A stretch of DNA of 64,000 bases from Bacteroidales bacterium (lineage in GTDB: Bacteria; Bacteroidota; Bacteroidia; Bacteroidales; UBA4181), in assembly GCA_031275285.1 (NCBI GenBank), contig JAISOY010000159.1:1-64000 (forward strand). The letters are read 5' to 3'. The position numbers were made by a program, and so were the translations under genes. The notes under the pieces were generated by a model. It searched no databases. It saw only the letters and a program-made list of their open reading frames with translations, and had not been told where the DNA came from. Below, one piece after another: positions 52,443 through 62,370 of this stretch (positions within the stretch are counted from its first letter, which is position 1; each line of letters opens with the position of its first letter).

Positions 52443-54764
52443 CTATTTTTCATTTATATACTGAATAGCCCGCTCTATCAGTACATCTTTTTTATTAAGC
52501 AGGTCGTCTGCTGTAGGCCGGGCATGTATATCGATCTTTACTCCTGTACGCTGACATTGGATCCAGTCGGGATAATATGCGCCAATGACAGTATAACTAA
52601 CGGTCATTCCTCCGGGCAGAATAAACCTTGTTACATTTCCGTCCGCACCGGAAGTGGTTGATCCGATCACAGCAGCCCGGGGTGCATTACTTAAAGCAAT
52701 GGCTGTCATTTCACCAAGACTTTGTGTATACTCATTCACCAATATGGCCACCTTTCCTTTAAAGAAATCAGGATTTGTTTTTCCGATAGGGCACTCATTA
52801 TATTTTCTGTAATGCCCAGGATAATTAAGTACGGATGTTGAAAACCATAAATTAATTGCCGTATTTGGTAAAAGAACATCCGACAATTTGAAAAAAGACA
52901 TGAAATCGCGGGGATATTGTCTTAAATCAAAAATAATCCCCTTAGCAGACATATTATTTTCTATGGCATTGACCAGTTGGCTCGATATAGATGTCCCCAA
53001 ATTCAGGAAAATAATGTCTTTGTTTTCTCTTTGATAATTCTCAGCACCTTTTACACCAGTCGTATTCTCTCTGGAAAATTGCTTCAATTCCAGTGATATC
53101 ATTTGTCCGCCCCGGTTGATCTTTGCTTCCAGAGAACTGGCTTTACCGGTACCGGCCATTATGTCCATAGCATTATCAGCGGATTTTGCCAATATGCACG
53201 GACGTAGGTTGCGTGACAATGCAGCATTGTTGGAAGCTGTAATGTAAGGAGCCAGTTCGTTATATATTTCTTTTACAGGTTTACCATTTACGGAAAGTAT
53301 GATATCACCGGGGTTTAGCTCAGAGGTAAAGGATTTCTCTACGCAAAACTCACCGTTGTCTGTTTCCGTCAGGGTAACCGGGTATTTTTTGTATTCCAGC
53401 CTTTCTGCAGGTGTTCCTTTCAATGACCCATTAAAAAATAACCTTCCATGAGAATCGTTAATTTCTGCTACTGCTTTCATCATAGCAGCAAAATATTCCG
53501 CTTCCGATCCAGCCGATAAAACTTCCGGAATATATTCAGTCAATACATTTGTCCATGGTTTATCTGTCAGGGATTTGTAAGGAAAATTGTATTCCATTAC
53601 ATTCCAGAACCGGAACAATGAAAGCAAGCGATATCCCTGGTCTTCCCATGTTATATTATTATATGGTTTTTCAGCCCTGAAGTTACGTTGACGTGGTCCT
53701 CCTCCGAATGGGATCATATAATAATTCACCTTTTCCTGTCTTACGGCATTTTTCACTTTATTCAAAAGCGAAATCATATCATCTGTAAACATTTCTTTAT
53801 TGTTGATCCATGCGATATCGGCAAAGCATGGATATAAGATGCTGTCTCCTGATGATATATGATACTCTTTCACCGGAAAGTCTCCTATATTTTCCGTCCA
53901 GTTATATAGTACCTGATTTAGTTCCTTTTTGTTTTTCGCATTTGCTACTTTTGGTAATACACGGAATAATTCATAATCCCAGTTTATATCGCCATCTGCT
54001 ATCGCAGGATGATAATATTTCAAAAATCCCCATATACGCCCCAATACGTCAAGATTTCTATATACCTCCGGTGTCAGTTCTTTTAACGTTATACCGGATC
54101 CTTTGTCGAATTCCACATCTTCTTCGGCAGGATATCTTGCTTTTACATATCGGTATACAGGAAAGTTGTCCACCTGTATATCCCAATCATCGATCCAGAC
54201 CTTGTTGATATTTTCGGTTTTCAGACCAAACCTGATTTCATAAATATTCGGTTTTAATTTGGCCCTGATCGTAAAACCATCCCATCCGGCATTTCCGGAT
54301 ATATTATTTATGATCAGAGAGTCAGGAATAGCAGGATGTTCTACTGATTCATCCCTTACCCGTTGCAGTATATAAAAATATAATTTTCCGGATCTTGCCT
54401 CTGAATATTTGAATTTTCCGGAAAAAATTAACGAATCGCCTTCTATCCTGGCAGCGTCGAGGTAATAGTAAACATCACAATCGTTTTGAAGTTTTAATGA
54501 ATATTTCCCTTCGGCAACATTGATGCTGTCTTTTCCTGTATTTCCGGAACTAATCCATTTACTCACATACGGAGAAGGACAATTACGTGGATTATAAACT
54601 ACAGCATTCGTCTCAAATTTCATTTCCGGTGTTATATACCTGCTATCAGGACGGTCTGGCGGAGTAATTCCTGCCTGTCTATTATTTACAGGATATGTGG
54701 TACTATTTGCACCATTACAAGCCGATAAAAAGAATACGACGATCAGGAATAGATACTTTTTCAT
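52443..54764 (-). CDS. S41 family peptidase lipoprotein (tail-specific protease-like)
   Basis: The product is 773 aa with lipobox LSACNGA (Cys16). Residues ~40-220 are an extra beta-sandwich domain (YNPRNCPSPYVSKWISSG..., KVWIDDWDIQVDNFPVYRYV). The middle contains helical regions and a PDZ-like segment (NPGDIILSVNGKPVKEI). The C-terminal S41 core has GIIFDLRQYP, the probable nucleophile serine in NEYTQSLGEM, and IGSTTSGADGN. It would cleave proteins or peptides at the cell envelope. It is unrelated in context to the island on its left and is divergent from carB. Confidence 0.85.
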   Translation of the reverse strand: MKKYLFLIVVFFLSACNGANSTTYPVNNRQAGITPPDRPDSRYITPEMKFETNAVVYNPRNCPSPYVSKWISSGNTGKDSINVAEGKYSLKLQNDCDVYYYLDAARIEGDSLIFSGKFKYSEARSGKLYFYILQRVRDESVEHPAIPDSLIINNISGNAGWDGFTIRAKLKPNIYEIRFGLKTENINKVWIDDWDIQVDNFPVYRYVKARYPAEEDVEFDKGSGITLKELTPEVYRNLDVLGRIWGFLKYYHPAIADGDINWDYELFRVLPKVANAKNKKELNQVLYNWTENIGDFPVKEYHISSGDSILYPCFADIAWINNKEMFTDDMISLLNKVKNAVRQEKVNYYMIPFGGGPRQRNFRAEKPYNNITWEDQGYRLLSLFRFWNVMEYNFPYKSLTDKPWTNVLTEYIPEVLSAGSEAEYFAAMMKAVAEINDSHGRLFFNGSLKGTPAERLEYKKYPVTLTETDNGEFCVEKSFTSELNPGDIILSVNGKPVKEIYNELAPYITASNNAALSRNLRPCILAKSADNAMDIMAGTGKASSLEAKINRGGQMISLELKQFSRENTTGVKGAENYQRENKDIIFLNLGTSISSQLVNAIENNMSAKGIIFDLRQYPRDFMSFFKLSDVLLPNTAINLWFSTSVLNYPGHYRKYNECPIGKTNPDFFKGKVAILVNEYTQSLGEMTAIALSNAPRAAVIGSTTSGADGNVTRFILPGGMTVSYTVIGAYYPDWIQCQRTGVKIDIHARPTADDLLNKKDVLIERAIQYINEK

Positions 54765-55026
54765 GACTTATGATCTTTAAGAGACAGTTTTTAATAGTGT
54801 ATCACTTTGTAAATATATGAAGAATCATTAAAGAAACAACTCTACAGGCATTTTTATATGATGTTTATACAATCATTATCAAAACGTAATCCGGATATCA
54901 TTCCTGATCATGCTTAATAAGAGCCGTTTATGTAATGTTTGATATATGCTGATCATTCATTTTCTTTTGATTCTCATTTTTTATAAACAATCAAAAAAAT
55001 CGTATACAACCTGCCCTTAAATGTTA

Positions 55027-55034
55027 TATTTTTG
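55027..55034 (+). promoter_or_regulatory. -7 box upstream of carB
   Basis: An exact TATTTTTG lies 56 bp before the carB ATG. No TTTG is seen at the usual -33 distance. The rest of the divergent 54765-55090 region is AT-rich and contains no gene. Confidence 0.5.
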
Positions 55035-55090
55035 CATGCGGAAAAATGGGTATACGTAGGTCGTATATTTTTGAAAATTAAACAAGAAAA

Positions 55091-58000
55091 ATGGAGCAAA
55101 ACATCAAGAAAGTCATTGTATTAGGGTCTGGTGCCCTGAAAATCGGAGAGGCGGGTGAGTTTGATTATTCTGGCTCGCAGGCATTAAAAGCGATGCGAGA
55201 GGAGGGGGTTTATACCGTACTGATCAATCCGAACATCGCAACGGTACAAACCACGGAAGGCATTGCCGATAAGATTTATTTTCTCCCGGTAACGCCTTTT
55301 TTTGTGGAAAAAGTAATCCAACGCGAACAGCCCGATGGTATTTTATTGGCTTTTGGAGGTCAGACAGCTCTGAACTGTGGGATTGCTTTGTTTAAGGCCA
55401 ATATATTTGAAAAATACAATGTACGGGTATTGGGTACACCTATTCAGGCCATTATGGATACTGAAGACCGTGAACTTTTTGTACATAAGCTTGACCAGAT
55501 TGATGTGAGGACTCCGCGCAGTATTGCCGTAGAAACCATGGAAGCTGCCGAAGAAGCCGCTGAAAAGTTAGGATTTCCAATTATAGTCCGTGCCGCTTAT
55601 GCTTTAGGCGGTTTGGGAAGCGGATTTTGCATCAATATGGAAGAACTCCGGACATTGGTAGCCAAATCTTTCACTTATTCTAATCAGGTATTAGTTGAAG
55701 AATCGCTGAAAGGATGGAAGGAAATAGAATATGAGGTAGTCCGAGACAAGTACAACAACTGTATTACGGTATGTAATATGGAAAACTTCGATCCGCTCGG
55801 GATACATACAGGAGAAAGTATAGTCGTGGCACCCATCCAGACCATGAATAACCGTGAAGTGCAGAAACTCCGCCAGCTATCTATCAATATTATCCGGCAT
55901 ATCGGGGTGGTAGGTGAATGTAATGTGCAGTTTGCATTCGATCCGTTTTCCGAAGATTATCGTGTAATTGAAGTAAATGCACGTCTCTCCCGTTCCAGTG
56001 CATTGGCATCCAAAGCGACCGGTTATCCGCTGGCTTTTGTCGCCGCAAAATTGGCTTTGGGCTACGGATTACACGAACTGAAAAACTCCATTACCAAGGT
56101 AACATCTGCCTATTTCGAACCATCCATCGATTATATTGTTTGTAAGATCCCACGTTGGGACATGAATAAATTCCAGGGGGTTTCCAAGGAAATCGGTTCC
56201 TCTATGAAAAGTGTGGGAGAAGTGATGGCCATCGGACGTACATTCGAGGAATCCATACAAAAAGGATTACGGATGATCGGACAGGGAATGCATGGATTTG
56301 TTGGTAATCGTGACCTTGTTTTTGAAGATATCGAAAAAGAATTGACCAATCCGACCGATATGCGGATTTTTGTGATCAGCAAAGCCTTTGACAAAGGATA
56401 TACCGTTGATCAGATATATGACCTGACTAAGATCGATAAGTGGTTTCTTTATAAGTTGTTAAATATCCATCACTTAAAAGCCGAGCTGGGTAAATACAAC
56501 AGCATCGAAGAACTTCCGGCCGACCTGTTACTGGATGCTAAAAAACAAGGATATTCCGATTTCCAGATTGCCCGTTATGTTTGTAAAGACGATGACCGTA
56601 AGATCAGCCAGTCATTGCTGAAAGTACGTAACCACCGGAAAAAGCTGGGGGTAGTGCCTTATGTGAAGCAGATCGATACATTGGCGGCCGAATATCCTGC
56701 GCAGACCAATTACCTGTATCTGACCTACCATGGATCGGAGCATGATGTGCCGTTTGAGCGTGACGGAAATTCTGTGGTGGTTCTCGGTTCAGGTGCATAT
56801 CGTATCGGTAGTTCCGTTGAATTTGACTGGTGTAGTGTCAATGCCATCAACACCATCCGGAAAGAAGGTTACCGTTCCATCATGATCAATTATAATCCGG
56901 AAACGGTCAGTACCGATTATGATTCCTGCGATAAACTGTATTTTGACGAATTGTCTTTTGAAAGGGTCATGGATATTCTGGATCTGGAACAACCGAAAGG
57001 GGTGATCATTTCCACCGGAGGGCAGATACCTAATAATCTGGCCATGCGCCTTGATGAGCAGAAAGTGCCTATTCTGGGTACCACTGCTGCTTCTATAGAC
57101 AGGGCAGAGGACCGTCATAAATTTTCCATGATGTGTGATGCCCTGGAGGTTGATCAGCCTAAATGGAAGGAATTATCAAACATGGATGATATCTATAAGT
57201 TTGCCGACGAGGTTGGCTTCCCCTTATTGATTCGTCCTTCCTATGTATTATCCGGCGCTGCGATGAATGTGGTTTCCAACCGTGATGAACTGAGGGATTA
57301 CCTGCAACTGGCCGCCAACGTTTCCAAACAACATCCTGTAGTAGTTACTGAATTCCTGCAAAATGCCAAGGAAATCGAAATAGATGCTGTAGCCAATAAA
57401 GGAGAACTGGTTACCTATGCTATTTCGGAACATGTCGAGTTTGCAGGTGTACATAGCGGGGATGCTACGATTGTATTTCCTCCGCAAAAACTGTATTTTG
57501 AAACTGTACGCCGTATCAAAAGGATTACCCGTAAGATCGCCAAAGAGTTGAATATTTCAGGTCCGTTTAATATGCAATTCCTGGCAAAAGATAATGATAT
57601 CAAAGTCATCGAATGTAACCTGCGTGCATCACGTAGTATGCCTTTTGTTTCAAAGGTTTTGAAAACCAATCTGATAGAGATCGCTACCCGGGTGATGCTC
57701 GGATTACCTGTGGAACAATTGGATAAATCCACTTTCGACCTTGACTATATTGGCGTGAAAGCTTCCCAGTTTTCTTTTGCCCGATTATTAAAAGCAGATC
57801 CTGTCTTAGGAGTAGAAATGGCTTCAACAGGTGAGGTCGGCTGTATTGGCGATGACTATTACGAAACATTAATGAAATCGATGCTTTCGGTAGGTTATCG
57901 TATTCCGGAAAAAAACATACTGATGTCGACGGGAACCATGCGTGACAAAGTTGAATTACTGATTCCGGCACGTTTGTTAGTAGAAAAAGGATATAAAATA

Positions 58001-58309
58001 TTCGCTACCCGCGGAACTGCAAAATTCCTGGTTGAAAATGGAGTAGAAGCGACACCGCTTGCATGGCCGGATGAAGATGAGCATCCGAATGTATTGGATT
58101 ATCTGAAGGAAAAGAAAATCGATATGGTGGTCAACATACCGAAGAATCTGTCGAAAAGTGAGTTGAACAATGATTACACGATTCGTCGGAGTGCGGTTGA
58201 TTTTAATATCCCGTTGATCACAAATGCCCGTTTGGCCAGCGCTTTCCTGACTGCTATCTGTAAGAACAGTCTGGAAGATATGAAGATCAAGAGTTGGGAT
58301 GAATATTAA
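55091..58309 (+). CDS. carB: Carbamoyl-phosphate synthase large subunit
   Basis: The product is 1072 aa, the standard length. It has two homologous synthetase halves, each with an N-terminal dinucleotide-like fold (VIVLGSGALKIGEAGEFDYSG; VVVLGSGAYRIGSSVEFDW) and an ATP-grasp domain (IIVRAAYALGGLGSGF; LLIRPSYVLSGAAM). The C-terminal MGS-like allosteric domain (IFATRGTAKFLVENGVEATPLAWPDE) is present. It makes carbamoyl phosphate from bicarbonate, ammonia supplied by the CarA glutaminase, and two ATP, for pyrimidines and arginine. carA is not adjacent; an S41 peptidase gene on the other strand precedes it. The frame is uninterrupted. Confidence 0.97.
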   Translation: MEQNIKKVIVLGSGALKIGEAGEFDYSGSQALKAMREEGVYTVLINPNIATVQTTEGIADKIYFLPVTPFFVEKVIQREQPDGILLAFGGQTALNCGIALFKANIFEKYNVRVLGTPIQAIMDTEDRELFVHKLDQIDVRTPRSIAVETMEAAEEAAEKLGFPIIVRAAYALGGLGSGFCINMEELRTLVAKSFTYSNQVLVEESLKGWKEIEYEVVRDKYNNCITVCNMENFDPLGIHTGESIVVAPIQTMNNREVQKLRQLSINIIRHIGVVGECNVQFAFDPFSEDYRVIEVNARLSRSSALASKATGYPLAFVAAKLALGYGLHELKNSITKVTSAYFEPSIDYIVCKIPRWDMNKFQGVSKEIGSSMKSVGEVMAIGRTFEESIQKGLRMIGQGMHGFVGNRDLVFEDIEKELTNPTDMRIFVISKAFDKGYTVDQIYDLTKIDKWFLYKLLNIHHLKAELGKYNSIEELPADLLLDAKKQGYSDFQIARYVCKDDDRKISQSLLKVRNHRKKLGVVPYVKQIDTLAAEYPAQTNYLYLTYHGSEHDVPFERDGNSVVVLGSGAYRIGSSVEFDWCSVNAINTIRKEGYRSIMINYNPETVSTDYDSCDKLYFDELSFERVMDILDLEQPKGVIISTGGQIPNNLAMRLDEQKVPILGTTAASIDRAEDRHKFSMMCDALEVDQPKWKELSNMDDIYKFADEVGFPLLIRPSYVLSGAAMNVVSNRDELRDYLQLAANVSKQHPVVVTEFLQNAKEIEIDAVANKGELVTYAISEHVEFAGVHSGDATIVFPPQKLYFETVRRIKRITRKIAKELNISGPFNMQFLAKDNDIKVIECNLRASRSMPFVSKVLKTNLIEIATRVMLGLPVEQLDKSTFDLDYIGVKASQFSFARLLKADPVLGVEMASTGEVGCIGDDYYETLMKSMLSVGYRIPEKNILMSTGTMRDKVELLIPARLLVEKGYKIFATRGTAKFLVENGVEATPLAWPDEDEHPNVLDYLKEKKIDMVVNIPKNLSKSELNNDYTIRRSAVDFNIPLITNARLASAFLTAICKNSLEDMKIKSWDEY

Positions 58310-58333
58310 ACCGCCTTCAATCAATTAAGTAGT

Positions 58334-59251
58334 TTGACAATTCGGGTATTTTTGGTCTTTCTGGGCATGTTTCAGGCCTTGTTTTCGCTTACCGGGCAAT
58401 CAGTTGAAACAGAGCAGACACCCTGTCGTTTAGGAATGGTTTTAAGCGGAGGCGCGGCTCGTGGTATTGCACATATCGGAGTCCTTAAGGCATTTGAGGA
58501 AAATGGTATCGAAATTGATTATTTCTCAGGTGCAAGCATGGGGGCCATCATTGCTTTATTTTCTGCTTCGGGAAAGACTGCCGATGAAATGTTGGACATA
58601 GCTTTACAGTTGAAAAAAAGGAAATTAAAAAAGTTCGGCAAGCTCCACATTGGAAAAGTAGGTATTGATTATATCGGAAAACAGATAGATAAACATATTC
58701 CCCAAAAATCTTTTGAAGAATTGGAAAAACCCTTGTTCGTTTGTTTAACAAATATGGGTACCGGAAATTTTGAAATCTTCTCTACAGGAGCGATCCTCCC
58801 TCCATTAAAAGCGACAGCAGCTATTCCTGTTAAATATAAAGAGCAGGATATCAATGGAATGACCTATGTCGATGGTGGTATGTTGAATAATTTACCGGTA
58901 GAGCCGTTACGTGACCGTTGTACTACAGTTGTCGGTATCAGTGTTAACCCCATGGAGGAAAAGACCGGAAAACTGAAACTCCGGACCAAAGTCGTCCGTC
59001 TGATCGATCTGGTCGTAAATGAAAATGAAACACGTCGGGTAGAACTATGTGATTTTCATTTGGAAGTGCCGGGTTTGGGGGCTTATGATCTGGAAGAATA
59101 TGATAAAGCTCAGGAAATATATGACTTGGGATATCAGGCGGCTAAAGTATTTATTGCTGAAAACCCTGAATTGTTGACCTTTAAAACAAAAAACCATGAA
59201 AACAGCGAGTCGGTTAAGCCTTGTGATTGTGATATGTTTCGCGGCTTGTAG
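58334..59251 (+). CDS. Patatin-like phospholipase
   Basis: The product is 305 aa from a TTG at 58334, chosen because it gives a signal peptide (MTIRVFLVFLGMFQALFSLTGQ); an ATG at 58367 is the alternative. The patatin oxyanion motif SGGAARGIAHIGVL, the nucleophile elbow GASMGA (Ser of GxSxG) and the catalytic Asp in VDGGML are intact, so a Ser-Asp dyad lipase or phospholipase is expected at the envelope. It starts 24 bp after carB. Its 3' end overlaps the rhodanese gene by 56 bp. Confidence 0.87.
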   Translation: MTIRVFLVFLGMFQALFSLTGQSVETEQTPCRLGMVLSGGAARGIAHIGVLKAFEENGIEIDYFSGASMGAIIALFSASGKTADEMLDIALQLKKRKLKKFGKLHIGKVGIDYIGKQIDKHIPQKSFEELEKPLFVCLTNMGTGNFEIFSTGAILPPLKATAAIPVKYKEQDINGMTYVDGGMLNNLPVEPLRDRCTTVVGISVNPMEEKTGKLKLRTKVVRLIDLVVNENETRRVELCDFHLEVPGLGAYDLEEYDKAQEIYDLGYQAAKVFIAENPELLTFKTKNHENSESVKPCDCDMFRGL

Positions 59252-59585
59252 ATCGTTTGTAACGACAACACTGGAATCTGAACTTTTCGAAGAGGCCATG
59301 AAAAAAGTTGCGAACCCACAACTGATAGATGTCCGTACCCCGGAAGAATTCAAGGAAGGACATCTTCCCGGAGCCATTCTTATAGATATTAAAGAGCCCG
59401 ATTTTGACAAGGTAATCCTTAATCTGGATGCGGAACAGCCGGTTTTTGTGTATTGCCGTTCGGGAAGACGAAGCCTGAAGGCCGCTAAGATCCTTGAAAA
59501 AAATAAATTCAGGGTGGTATATAACCTTGCCGGGGGAATCAATGCATGGAAAGGTAAAGATAAAGCTGTGACCATACCGGAATAA
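59196..59585 (+). CDS. Exported rhodanese-like domain protein
   Basis: The product is 129 aa with an N-terminal signal and possible lipobox (VIVICFAACRSF). The single rhodanese domain spans residues ~25-125: LIDVRTPEEFKEGHLPGA, active-site loop CRSGRRS with the catalytic Cys, and NLAGGINAWKG. It may transfer sulfane sulfur or bind sulfur or thiol compounds in the periplasm. Its start lies inside the patatin gene in another frame (56-bp overlap), so the two are probably co-translated. Confidence 0.85.
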   Translation: MKTASRLSLVIVICFAACRSFVTTTLESELFEEAMKKVANPQLIDVRTPEEFKEGHLPGAILIDIKEPDFDKVILNLDAEQPVFVYCRSGRRSLKAAKILEKNKFRVVYNLAGGINAWKGKDKAVTIPE

Positions 59586-59647
59586 AGAAATTGAAAAAAA
59601 CAGACTGGATTGTCTGATCATTAAATAAAGAAAAGCAGGAAATAGAA

Positions 59648-61225
59648 ATGGATTTGGAACAGGAGATTTGCCGGCGAAGAACCTTTGCCGTTATTGCCCA
59701 CCCTGATGCAGGGAAAACCACTTTAACTGAAAAACTACTATTATTTGGAGGCGCCATACATGTAGCAGGAGCTGTAAAATCCAATAAGATAAGGAAAACA
59801 GCTACATCCGATTTTATGGAAATCGAGAAACAGCGTGGTATCTCAGTGGCTACTTCAGTGATGGGATTTGAATACAAAGATACCAAGGTCAATATCCTGG
59901 ATACGCCCGGACACCAGGATTTTGCGGAAGATACCTACCGCACACTTACGGCTGTGGATAGCGTGATTGTGGTGATTGACGCAGCCAAGGGGGTTGAACC
60001 GCAAACCCTTAAACTGATGGAAGTATGCCGGATGCGGAAAACCCCGGTAATTGTATTTGTCAATAAACTGGACCGGATCGGGCAAGATCCTTTCGACCTG
60101 ATGGATGAGTTGGAACAACAGCTTAAGATACAAGTCTGCCCGATGACATGGCCGATCAGTAGCGGCCCGACATTCAAAGGAGTATACAATCTATACGAAA
60201 AGAATCTGCAATTATATACTTCCCAGGAAAAACAGATCATCGCCGACTATTTAAAGATAGAAGATATACAGAGCAACGAGCTGGATCAGCAGATCGGTGA
60301 ATATGCCGGAAAACTACGGGAGGACCTGGAGCTGGTGCAGGGTATCTATCTGTCACTGGATCTGGCAGAATATCGTGCCGGTCATTTAGCACCGGTATTT
60401 TTCGGAAGTGCACTCAACAACTTTGGTGTACGTGAACTGCTGGATTGTTTTGTCGATATTGCACCGACCCCCAAAAGCTTCGAGGCGGAAGAACGGATTG
60501 TACAACCTAAGGAACCTAAATTAACCGGATTTGTATTCAAGATACACGCCAATATGGATCCTAATCATCGGGACAGGATCGCTTTCCTGAGGATTTGTTC
60601 GGGTGAATTCAAACGAAATACCAATTACCTGCATGTCCGTTTAGGTAAAAATCTCAAATTTGCTAACCCGACTTCCTTTATGGCTGAGAAGAAGTCCATT
60701 GTGGATGAGGCATATCCTGGTGATATTGTGGGAATATATGATACCGGTAATTTCAAAATAGGGGATACATTGACAGAAGGAGAACAGATCCATTTCAAGG
60801 GAATACCGAGTTTTTCACCTGAATTATTCCGGTATGTGGAAAATGCGGATCCCATTAAATACAAGCAATTGGCCAAAGGATTGGAACAATTGACGGACGA
60901 AGGAGTGGCACAATTATTTGTCAACCAGTCCAACGGTCGTAAAATCATCGGAACTGTGGGCGCTTTGCAGTTTGATGTCATCCAATATCGTTTGGAACAT
61001 GAATATGGTGCATCCTGTACTTACCAGCCCATGCAATTGTATAAAGCCTGTTGGATAGAAAGTACCGACAAAGCCGAATTGGAGGATTTCAAAAAACGAA
61101 AATGGCAATTCATGGCTTCAGATAAGGAAGGCAGGGATGTTTTTATGGCTGAATCCATGTATGCATTATCGACTTCCCAGGAAAAATACCCCAATATCAG
61201 GTTTCATTTTACATCGGAGTTTTAA
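59648..61225 (+). CDS. prfC: Peptide chain release factor 3
   Basis: The product is 525 aa, matching RF3 (~525-530). GTPase motifs are G1 [14 protein letters not shown]2 region [12 protein letters not shown]3 [16 protein letters not shown] and G4 NKLDR. RF3-specific blocks [18 protein letters not shown] and the C-terminal [21 protein letters not shown] are present. It recycles RF1/RF2 from the ribosome after termination. It follows the rhodanese gene by 62 bp. No anomaly seen. Confidence 0.97.
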   Translation: MDLEQEICRRRTFAVIAHPDAGKTTLTEKLLLFGGAIHVAGAVKSNKIRKTATSDFMEIEKQRGISVATSVMGFEYKDTKVNILDTPGHQDFAEDTYRTLTAVDSVIVVIDAAKGVEPQTLKLMEVCRMRKTPVIVFVNKLDRIGQDPFDLMDELEQQLKIQVCPMTWPISSGPTFKGVYNLYEKNLQLYTSQEKQIIADYLKIEDIQSNELDQQIGEYAGKLREDLELVQGIYLSLDLAEYRAGHLAPVFFGSALNNFGVRELLDCFVDIAPTPKSFEAEERIVQPKEPKLTGFVFKIHANMDPNHRDRIAFLRICSGEFKRNTNYLHVRLGKNLKFANPTSFMAEKKSIVDEAYPGDIVGIYDTGNFKIGDTLTEGEQIHFKGIPSFSPELFRYVENADPIKYKQLAKGLEQLTDEGVAQLFVNQSNGRKIIGTVGALQFDVIQYRLEHEYGASCTYQPMQLYKACWIESTDKAELEDFKKRKWQFMASDKEGRDVFMAESMYALSTSQEKYPNIRFHFTSEF

Positions 61226-61251
61226 TCATTGTCTTTCCTGAAGTTTTGCGT

Positions 61252-61282
61252 ATTTTAAAAATGATTCAATCATTTTTAAAAT
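61252..61282. repeat. Perfect 31-nt palindrome between convergent genes
   Basis: ATTTTAAAAATGATT, a single C, then AATCATTTTTAAAAT: a perfect 15-bp inverted repeat. It lies 26 bp after prfC and 6 bp before the end of the convergent CPBP gene. It is too AT-rich for a classical GC stem terminator but could terminate both transcripts, since A and T runs lie in the stem. Confidence 0.7.
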
Positions 61283-61288
61283 GTTGAG

Positions 61289-62245
61289 TTATCCGATCCC
61301 TAAAACATAATGTTGGAAGAATCGTAGTAACTCAATAATCAATGCAATCCCCATATGGATAATTACCCCTCCCCAGATGTGGCGTGTCTGAAAAGCCAAT
61401 GCTCCCAAAAAATAACCTCCGAAAAAAGCTGAAATAGTTTCCAGGACAGGTTTGCCGAAATGAAGGGCGACATATACTGCAATCATAGGTAATACTGCGT
61501 TCCTGCCCATTAATGATACCATACCGATCACGAGTGCGCCGCGGAAGATCAGTTCTACCATCAGGAAGTCGCTCATGTATACGGTCTCAAAAATAAGCGT
61601 ATTCAGCCACACCGGATTCCCGAAAGCATTTTCATAATTCCAGGGTTTATAGGACGGATAATAGGATAGAAAATCAGGCGTGAATGAAACGATGATCAAT
61701 ACAGGAAGGATAACTACATATAGGTACAAATAAGCTTTTACATGATGGTTGCCACTACAAAGCCCATATAATCCTTTTACATTTTTATCGATAAAAAGCC
61801 TTAACAGAACCAGTACAGGAATAACAAAAACCGCATTTCGCATTCTCCACAGGGTACGGAAAATGTAATTTTGTTCTTCAGCTGTCAATGACGGTAGTTG
61901 TAACACCTCCCGCCAGGAAAAAGCATCAGCGAACCCTATCAATGAGGTGATTAAAATTGCTTTGATGTAAAATAGAGGATTCCGTAGTTTTCCTGTTTCT
62001 TTTTTGATGCATGCAACCGGTATGGCTACCAGAAAATATATCAGCAGGTACATCAATATATTGTTTAAGATCGGAAAAGGAGTGGGAATCCTGCTGTAGG
62101 TAATCTGTTCCCCCCATTCGGTGCCATAAATCAATCCGATAAAAGTTCCCACAATTATAAACACATACAAATAAGCAGCTATATGGAAATCTTTCCGGAA
62201 AAAAGTCAGGAAATCCTGCACCAGGAACTTAAGTTGTCGGATCAT
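61289..62245 (-). CDS. CPBP family intramembrane metalloprotease-like protein
   Basis: The product is 318 aa with about eight membrane segments. The C-terminal part carries the ABI/CPBP pattern ELIFRGALVIG (ExxxR, with Val in place of the usual first Glu of the EE pair), the second block VALHFGKP and the third block GVIIHMGIAL, each contributing a metal-type His. Family members (Rce1-like) cleave within or near membranes or act in bacteriocin immunity. The loss of one Glu raises doubt about activity. It is convergent with prfC and divergent from the gene at 62371. Confidence 0.75.
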   Translation of the reverse strand: MIRQLKFLVQDFLTFFRKDFHIAAYLYVFIIVGTFIGLIYGTEWGEQITYSRIPTPFPILNNILMYLLIYFLVAIPVACIKKETGKLRNPLFYIKAILITSLIGFADAFSWREVLQLPSLTAEEQNYIFRTLWRMRNAVFVIPVLVLLRLFIDKNVKGLYGLCSGNHHVKAYLYLYVVILPVLIIVSFTPDFLSYYPSYKPWNYENAFGNPVWLNTLIFETVYMSDFLMVELIFRGALVIGMVSLMGRNAVLPMIAVYVALHFGKPVLETISAFFGGYFLGALAFQTRHIWGGVIIHMGIALIIELLRFFQHYVLGIG

Positions 62246-62370
62246 GAAATGGTGGATTCAATTTCAGATTGTGGCTGTGAAGATAAATAAATTTCCATTT
62301 GACGGGTCTTGGCATGGATGATTTCACTAAAAATAATACCTTTGTTGATCATCTTTAAAACGATAAAACT

